Part shown: in pieces, positions 56,832 through 64,000 of the stretch | Position numbering within the stretch: the stretch's first letter is position 1 | How the letters are laid out: each line of letters opens with the position of its first letter | Notes under the pieces: model-generated | Told to the model about the DNA's origin: nothing | Databases searched by the model: none | The model's input: only the letters and a program-made list of their open reading frames with translations | Position numbers and translations under genes: made by a program | NCBI GenBank assembly: GCA_030710605.1 | Contig: CP092863.1 | Coordinates: 105,572,099-105,636,098, forward strand | Source of the DNA: Cordylochernes scorpioides | Lineage: Eukaryota; Arthropoda; Arachnida; Pseudoscorpiones; Chernetidae | DNA length: 64,000 nt | Direction of reading: 5' to 3'

Positions 56832-59465
56832 TACTTTATAGCAATTCTTTTGTCTATAAACATATTCAATGTTTTACCAAACCACTGTACTTAATAAGAA
56901 ACATTTTCCAAAAATTCAATTATTTTTTTTTAATCGTAAAATATAAATAAACTACGGAAGAACGAGTAAACCAACACATAACAGTCTTCAAAGACCATAG
57001 ACCATTATCACCTTTAGTTGATCATGCGCTCAAACAAGACCATATGTCAAATTTATAAAGAGCAAAAATTGTATACAACAATATTTAGAATAAGCACTCA
57101 AGACCATTTTAAAAAAGCTGGCCATCACACTCGAAGCTAGCATCAACAGTATAAATATCAACATCTTTTCGTTATATGTACAGTCAAATCTATTTAATTC
57201 TTATTCTACTTATCAGATTTTATGATTATTATTTCATTTTACAACTGTACATAGGTAGTCTAATTTTAAATAAAGTTGTGTTTTGAAAATAGAGCAATCC
57301 ATAAATAAATCTTTAATTAAAAAGGCATATATTAGATTAAAAAATATCATTTATAATATAAAGTTGTGTGTATTTATTTGAAATATTAGCCACAGTGTAT
57401 GTTTTTGTAAATCTCTTATATGCCGTCGAGTGAAGCTTTGCGTGGTTATATAATATATATGCCATTATATATATGTCATAATATATACTCTTCCTGGAAT
57501 AATAAAACGGACCTACAGTCGATCCAGAGAGGGATGGGCAGCTGAAGGGTGTCACTTTAGACATCAGGACATTCCAAGGGGGCTCCTGGGGGCCGTCACT
57601 TGGCACCTCGGGACCTTGGAGACAGTTGGGTGATTGTGGCGACTCGAACGGACGCCCGGCGGTTGCCGGGCCGTCTATCTCTCTCTGGTTGCCTGGAATT
57701 CCTCTTCCAAACTTGTGGTTTCCTTATTTCTCTTCCCCACATTATTATTATTATATTGTCACATTGAAAGTCGACAGGATCTTATCACATTGAAAGTCGA
57801 TAGGATCTTATAACATATATATACAAAAAAGAGGCACTTTATATATATATAACAGAGCAATCCATATTGTTATCTATAACTTGTTATATATATATTGAAT
57901 TTTTGAAAATTAAAGATTTGTTTAGTCGTGTTTTCGAATAAGGAAAACTAGCTTTTGGGCAAAAAGAGTTTCTTTAAAGAAGCTTTTTTGAAAACGGAGA
58001 AGTTCTATCTATAACTTGTTATATACAGTATATTGAATTTTTAGAAATAAGGGTTTGTTTATTCATGTTTTTACTTACATACAAATGTAGTCATCTTAGA
58101 ACTGTAAATAATCTAACGACATCTCGTCATTTCTTCATTTTCAGCTCAAAGAGAGAGATAAACACTATATATATCAAACATAAACAAACCGTAGTAATAT
58201 TATCCGGTGAGTTCAATAAATCTAGAAATTCATAAGAATATATCTGTGATCTCAGAGAGGCTATTGCTGTAACAATATCCAAATGGAGAAACATCTGAGA
58301 ATCGCTAAAGATTTTGTTTCATTATTAATATACATTTTAGATTCCCTTTAAAGTATAAATATCAATATGGAGTAACGTAACTAGCCAATACACCTAGCGC
58401 ACTCTGTATGTATAGGCTGGAACCATTAAACGCCTTTTTTTTTTTTAATAATGAACCAATTTCTACAATTATTAAACTGAATGAGAAAAAGAGAATTGGG
58501 AAGGCCTATCAGCGATGAATTAATATTTAATATTCAGTTCTCTCAATAATTGTAAAATTACATTAATTAAAAAATCAATGGTGTTTAATGATTCCATCTT
58601 CTACATAAGATAAAAGTATTAAATGGTCAATTTTTTATATATAGATATCGCTAATATTTGGTTGTCTCCAACAATTATAGAGGTAGTTTCATAATATTGA
58701 TTCTACCATAGGAATTGGGTTAAAAGAAAAGGCCTTTCTATTTTAGTGTGTTGATTCCATTCAGGAATGTGGCGTGAGTGGAGGGTAAATTTGACCGAAA
58801 TAGAGTTCTAAATAAAAAAGTGTCAATAGACGCAATAATGTCACCAAGATCCGGCGAGGGATTAATGGAGATGACAGTTGTCCATTAGGCCGCATCTTCT
58901 TCTTTATATAGGATAGATATATAAGCCCTCCCTGAAAGGACGTTAGAGCGTCAACATCCTGTCTTTGTAATACATATATACGTTGTTTTCTGATTAAATA
59001 GGAAGGTTTAGTGGTCGTTTTCTGTTTCTGCTTGTCCATCGTTGTCTCTTTTGGACTTAACGGGTTGTCTTTTGTATTCAATCTTTCTTAGTTGGAAGTA
59101 ATTCATGTTGTACGGTCTTTTTGATATCTGTTGTTCTATAAAGGTATATAGATATTTTCCGTTAATGATTCCAGACCTATCCGGTTTCGTCTCGTATATA
59201 TGTTTTCTCTATTGTTGTCATCATATTCAACCATTTGCCTCTTCTTCTTTCATCAATGTTCTGGTGGTAGCAGATTCTGTGAACAATGACAAAACTCTCA
59301 TTTTGTTAGCCAATTGTTTTATTTGTAAATATAAACGATTGATCACGGTTGATCACGTCAAGAGAGTTTTTGGATTCTTTTCCTTCTTCTTCTTCCAAAA
59401 CTGAACTTTAGTCTTTCTTAAGAATATATCCTAGTCAATTTCCTATCACAATTGAATATTGCTTT
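56832..59465. other. Intergenic, one GC-rich patch
   Basis: 57500-57720 is GC-rich with the perfect hairpin CCCGGC..GCCGGG near 57655, and a 26-base direct duplication at 57761-57812; no gene recognised. A 106-aa minus frame (59081-58761) has no motif. Confidence 0.35.
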
Positions 59466-59771
59466 TTGACGTGACAACGTCTTAAATTAGGTTGCGGCTG
59501 GGAGTCACTTATGAAAAAGTGTAACGCCCGGTAACGTTACGATGAGTCACCGAACGAGAGTGCTGCGCGCGCGCAGCGCTAGAGAATTAGGCGCATTGAA
59601 TCGGCGCATGCTTGTCTCTGTCTTTGTCTTTCTCGAACGTTCTTGGCGTTGGAAAAACAAGAAAGCGTCATAATACAAGTTCACACGTGTGGTTAAAGTA
59701 TCGTCAGCTGTGTCTGTAGTGAAAATGTGGAGTGCTTAGATTCGTCATTTACAACAACTACAACAATAAAG

Positions 59772-60074
59772 GTAAATAATTGTACACTGATATTTCATTA
59801 TCGTAAACTATGATTGATTGATTAATTGTTAGATTGACACAAAAGTTGAGAAACTGAGTTTATAGGTTATGTCATACTATTGATAAATGTTGATAGTGTT
59901 AAGTAAATTATTAGTTTAAAATTAATTAATTAATTAATTATTATTTTACAAATTTTAAATAGTTTCAAATTTATTTAGCAAAATTTGAACCTTCGATCTG
60001 AATAAGTGTTTTGATTTTCAAATTGATTCTTTAAAATTAAAAATTCATCCATTCAATTTCAAATGTTCAACAGG
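59772..60074 (+). other. Probable 5'UTR intron
   Basis: Donor AAAG/GTAAAT at 59771/59772 and acceptor TTCAACAG/GAATC at 60074/60075, with a T-rich AT-rich interior. Flanking sequence is less AT-rich. Inferred from sequence only. Confidence 0.45.
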
Positions 60075-60093
60075 AATCACCACTCTCAAAACA

Positions 60094-60948
60094 ATGGAAA
60101 CGGTGCCTTCAACTTCCAGTACTTCAATGGAGACGGAGGATATCGTGCCGTCAACGTCTGCAGTACCTTTCGTTGTTCCACACACCACCTCTACCGCCAG
60201 AACGAATGCTCAGCGACAACGTGAGTACAGACTACGAAAAGCATTGACCAGAACTCCTGAACAAGTAAGAGCCTTTGCAAAAGCGGCTGCGGAGAGGCAA
60301 CGCAGGTTCAAGCTACGTAAATCTGCTAACATAGCCCTCACCAGCGGTACGTCAGAGTCACCTGCTTCAACGTCTTGTTCTGTGGTGGAGAGAACAAGCG
60401 TTCCTGTCGTGGCGGAGAGAACGAGCGTTCCCCTAACTAACGCTCAACGGCAACGTGCATTCCGACAACGTAGAGCAGCATCTTCTCGGACTGATGTACA
60501 ACCGACTACTTCTTCAAGCCAAACAGCAATACAACTGGAACAATCCACCTGGTATACCAAATGGTCATCGTCAATACGGAGATTTCAATCTACTTTCCTG
60601 GACAACGATTTTGGCCATGCTTGCTCGGTTTGTGACAGATTGTGGTTCAAGAATGACCTTAAAACCATCACTGCACTACAACTGAAGGTAATCTCGGATT
60701 GGTACGTTAAGGAAAATCGGCAGCTACGCAAGGAGGATTATACAAAGTCTTGCAACACCTGTAGACAATCACTGAATAAGCGTAAGCTTCCTACTCTCGC
60801 AAAGGTCAACGGCTTCTCATATCCTGACATACCTCCAGGTCTACCGCCTCTGGATCCTATCAGTGAACGTTTGGTCTCACCGCGCCTTCCATTTATGCAA
60901 GTCCTATCATCGTCCTATTCTCAACAAAATCACTCAAATAGGAATTAG
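60094..60948 (+). CDS. N-terminal fragment of a Helitron-associated protein (DUF6570-type region), 284 aa
   Basis: In full-length relatives this region precedes the Helitron-like N domain, Rep nuclease and PIF1-type helicase that drive rolling-circle transposition. Residues 30-150 hold basic repeats (NAQRQREYRLRKA, AERQRRFKLRK, NAQRQRAFRQRRA). Residues about 175-270 hold a Cys pair (CSVCDRLWFKNDL), a second pair (CNTCRQSL) and the conserved VNGFSYPDIPPGLPPLDPI, then ERLVSPRLPFMQV. Similarity stops abruptly after FMQV (60905); the last 15 residues to the stop are unrelated, so a deletion or rearrangement removed the catalytic part. Start ATG is the first after the inferred intron. Confidence 0.75.
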   Translation: METVPSTSSTSMETEDIVPSTSAVPFVVPHTTSTARTNAQRQREYRLRKALTRTPEQVRAFAKAAAERQRRFKLRKSANIALTSGTSESPASTSCSVVERTSVPVVAERTSVPLTNAQRQRAFRQRRAASSRTDVQPTTSSSQTAIQLEQSTWYTKWSSSIRRFQSTFLDNDFGHACSVCDRLWFKNDLKTITALQLKVISDWYVKENRQLRKEDYTKSCNTCRQSLNKRKLPTLAKVNGFSYPDIPPGLPPLDPISERLVSPRLPFMQVLSSSYSQQNHSNRN

Positions 60949-61679
60949 TTAAGTTTAAGTTTACATGTACAATGTTTTAGTAAACAAAATATATTTCTAT
61001 AGTTAAAATTTGTGCAATTCTTATTTTCATTCAATTCCTTGTTCCTATTGTGCAATTTAATTATATTCATATCAATAAATATTCTACCGTTGTCACGTAA
61101 AATCTTCGCCCGTAAAACCGACTTTACAGGCAACCATTGTTTTTTTTTTAATCTCTGAACGTTTCTGATTTTCTTTTCTTTAACTTTTGTTTGGTTTAGG
61201 TATATGAAATTAATTAGTGGTGTAATTATCTCCTTAGTGAAAACAATTTCCCTTTTATACATGTGAATGTCTGTACTTGAGATAGTGTATTGTCCTGTTG
61301 CTGTTCATATGACACTCCCTTCGCTGAGAACAAGTATTTGTTGTGTGAATATTGGTTCTCCATTACAATTATCGAACCAAATACTGTTTGCTATTGTATA
61401 CCTATTGTGGTTTTCCAATGTCTTTATTTTTTCTCAAAAAACTTTTTTTTTTCAAACTTTGTTTTAATTATTCACAGTAGGTCATATTCAACACTACCCG
61501 TTAGCGTACTAAAATTCAACTAAGCGCTCAAATGTCGTTTTTTTTTAATGAAGACTTATTCACAAATATATTTCCTCCCCATCAGCCTTTGTTGGACCAA
61601 TGCTCCTCAACCTTTACTCGTATCTACGCCATACTTGCTTCGATCTTCAAATATAAGCGATGGCAACACTTGGATATAG
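60949..61679. other. AT-rich intergenic
   Basis: No feature recognised; T-rich. Confidence 0.4.
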
Positions 61680-61681
61680 TA

Positions 61682-63101
61682 CACTGCGTGACATTGAAAA
61701 TGGAACACCAAGAAATAGTGGCCAGAAAGTGATGAAACTCGGCAGACAGAGAGAGACAGGGACGAACAATAAGTGATCTTTATTTCAAAATGATAGTCAT
61801 AATACAGAGCGAGAACGGCGTCGGCGTAGTAGCAAGTAGGACCACCGCGGACGGCGATGCACGCAGCAACACGTCTAGGTAGAGAGTCAATCAGAGTACG
61901 GATGGCGTCCTGAGGGATGGCTCTCCATTCCCTCTCAACCATTTGCCACAGTTCGTCTTCTGAACGAGGCTGTGGCAAGGCATGCAAACGGCGTCAAATG
62001 ATGTCCCAGACGTGCTCGATTGGTGAGAGATCAGGAGAGTACGGTGGCCAGGGAAGAATCTGTACATCTTGCAGAGCTTGTTGGCTAATGCGAGCAGTGT
62101 GCGGTCGGGCGTTATCCTGCTGATAAAGGGCATTGGGTACCCCCTGAAGGTAGGGGAGTGTCACCGGTCGCAGCAGCATCATCAACGTATCGTTGGGCCG
62201 TCATAGTGCCCTGAATACGAAGTAAAGGTGACCTGGAATCATACGCGATTGCGCCCCAAACCATGATTCCACGTTGTCGCACGGTGGGGCGTTCCACAAT
62301 TGCTGCCGGATTGGACCTTTCTCCACGTCGACGCCACACGCGTACACGGCGACTATCACTGGACAAGCAGAAACGCGACTCATCTGAGAACACGACCCTG
62401 TGCCATTCCGTCATCCACGTCGATCTAGCCCGGCACCATTCCAAACGTTGGCGCCTATTCGGTGGGGTCAATGGCAGTCTTCTTAGCGGACGGCATGAGT
62501 GCAAGCCATTAGCAACCAATCGACGGGAAATGGTTCTGGTCTAGATGGAATGATCTAGGGTGTCTTGCACATGTTGCAGGATGGCGGTACAAGTGGCTTG
62601 TGGGGCCGCCACTGCTTGTCGAAGGATACGCCGATCCACACGTGCTGACGTCACTCTGGTTGCACCGGCATTCCTATAAATTGCCACATTTCCTTGTTCC
62701 AACCATCTTCTCCACAGTCGGTGCACCGTGGACGCACCAAGGTGTGTATCAGCTGCGATTTGACGTATGGACCAACCTGCCCTTTTCAGTCCGATCACCA
62801 TGCTCCTCGTAAAAGCGTCTGTCTGCTTGAACTGCCTCCGTTTACGATGACCTGGCATTCTCTGTTATTACACGTGTCTTTTGACACAAGAACAAAATTT
62901 CTACAATGATTTTCCTTGAAGAAATAACGACACGAATACTGTCCTTTCTGCAAGTTCCTTCCCTTATATCTTACTCCATGTGCGCACGAGAGCTGCGCAT
63001 TTTACATCATTTGCATAACTCGGTTAGGCGCGTCTACCCTGAAATTTGCATAATTTTCTGGCCACTATTTCTTGGTGTTCCATTTTCAATGTCACGCAGT
63101 G
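61682..63101 (-). mobile_element. Tc1-like transposon, 1,420 bp, perfect 47-bp TIRs
   Basis: 61682-61728 and 63055-63101 are exact inverse copies (CACTGCGTGACATTG outermost), with TA at 61680-61681 and 63102-63103. One transposase gene on the minus strand, broken by three lesions. Confidence 0.95.
61826..62858 (-). pseudogene. Tc1-like transposase with two stops and one frameshift
   Basis: Starts MPGHRKRRQFKQTDAF. Residues about 12-60 are the first helix-turn-helix (GWSIRQIAADTHLGASTVHRL), then an AT-hook-like/second DNA-binding part. Catalytic blocks: FSDESRF (first D), YQQDNARPHTA (second D), SPDLSPIEHVW (E). Only 32 residues separate the second D from E, against 34 in classic Tc1. Lesions: in-frame TAG 62541-62543, a frameshift near 62180 (after RYVDD), in-frame TGA 61994-61996 (after HVWDII). 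Between lesions the sequence is well kept, so decay is recent. Could be moved in trans. Confidence 0.92.
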
Positions 63102-63103
63102 TA

Positions 63104-64000
63104 TTTAAAATATAGGAAATTTAAAAAAGCTATACAAAATAATTAGTTTTATACGTTAATTTTATTAGTATATATAATATAGAGTGAGAAAATATAATAT
63201 AAACCATATAAGTTATAATATGACCAATAACAAGGCGTATTTTTTCTGTATTTCTTACCTCTCATTTACAAGAGTTATGACTATATCTTTATTGGCATTT
63301 AGAATAGCAAGTACTTTTAGTTATTCTTTCGTAATATTTCTGAGGCGTTGAGAAGCTATCCATTTTAATAATGGTACGATTGCTGAACTGACGTCCATTT
63401 TTGCTCATCGAATCCAAAATAGACGTCGCTTTATTATTCACATATATAATAGAGTTATAGAGAAATATAACTAATGGGATATTTCAGTAACTCTCTTTAT
63501 CACAGACTCTTGGAATGGTGATAGGCTTAGGTAGTCACACGTCACACCAGTGTACCTGCCCATCGGCCTTCTTCTCAATTTCCCATTCTGCTTTGTTCTC
63601 TGCCAACCATTTTCTTCCTTCCCTGCGGCAATTTTAATCTTTTCTAGAAGGCCTTTTTTGATATCGATATAAAATTGCTATAAATTTTATATTAAATAAA
63701 GTGTGGTCAATATGTTTCCTTTTTTTTTTTCTTTCTTTAACCAGTTCTTTAGCTCCATGATGATATTGACCTGGTCCTATCTTTCATTCCAGCAATATGC
63801 CCATCTCACCTCCTTTTTCTTCCTAAATAAATAATGGCCAAGAAGGTAAAAACGCTGATGATTGTTAATTCTCATTAATAGGGCATTCATTATCTTTAGA
63901 GTAATGGTTGGACTTCTCTTGATTCTCATGGAAATGAATGGTAATATATATTTAGGTATAAATGCCTAATTATTATTTAAACCCTTAGTTATATATATAA
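63104..64000. other. AT-rich intergenic
   Basis: No ORF or repeat recognised. Confidence 0.4.

Larger units (their letters stand above)
59466..60948 (+). mobile_element. Truncated Helitron-type gene unit
   Basis: GACGTGACAACGTC-type start, GC-rich leader (59515-59640) with a CTGCGCGCGCGCAG palindrome, probable intron, then the N-terminal part of a Helitron protein. I see no Rep or helicase domain and no clear 3' hairpin plus CTRR. Confidence 0.55.

Noticed and set aside
59560..59590. Helitron 3' end at the CTGCGCGCGCGCAG palindrome followed by CTAG
   Set aside because: The hairpin lies directly next to CTAG and not about ten bases before it, and it sits upstream of a Helitron-type coding region; more likely part of a GC-rich leader.

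Overview
This window is animal, almost certainly invertebrate and most likely arthropod, nuclear DNA. It is very AT-rich, has no operon-like structure, and is packed with eukaryotic transposable elements: Tc1/mariner, Jockey-type LINE, Penelope-like elements (PLEs), Helitrons and tRNA-derived SINEs. The Tc1 transposase, the DUF4817-type transposase and the Helitron protein resemble families common in spiders, but the order cannot be fixed from sequence alone. I find no convincing host gene, so the window reads as an intergenic or heterochromatic repeat reservoir.

Layout. 0-3.3 kb: right part of a composite DNA transposon. 3.4-5.8 kb: a fold-back MITE, then a retroelement unit holding only an intact 611-aa gag-like ORF1. 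5.8-9.7 kb: MITE pieces and LINE scraps. 9.735-14.838 kb: a complete 5.1-kb second copy of the composite. It has 398-bp terminal inverted repeats (TIRs), TA flanks, a broken DUF4817-type transposase and a captured Jockey fragment. 14.84-15.49 kb: six units of a 76-bp tandem repeat. 15.8-31 kb: pogo-like, SINE, Helitron and MITE copies, plus PLE ends folded back on themselves. 31.3-35 kb: nested Helitrons, one carrying a U2 snRNA 5' fragment. 37.2-38 kb: LTR-like modules around a coding-like fragment. 40.7-42.0 kb: an apparently intact mariner of DD37D (maT) type. 46.0-47.4 kb: a decayed Tc1. 54.0-56.8 kb: two large PLE palindromes. 59.5-60.9 kb: a truncated Helitron protein gene with a probable 5'UTR intron. 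61.68-63.10 kb: a Tc1 element with perfect 47-bp TIRs but a broken transposase.

The most striking structural theme is catalytic-RNA-like sequence. At least five loci carry a hammerhead-type core (CUGANGA, helix II, GAAA), three of them with matching or covarying helices. At least eight more, next to PLE 3' ends, carry a related motif with the sixth core base changed from A to U (CUGUNGA). One element copy ends within one base of the predicted hammerhead cleavage site.

The genes here serve transposition, not cell physiology. Only two ORFs look potentially functional: the DD37D mariner transposase (40849-41889) and the gag-like ORF1 (3893-5728). The rest are relics whose nesting order records the local history of insertions.
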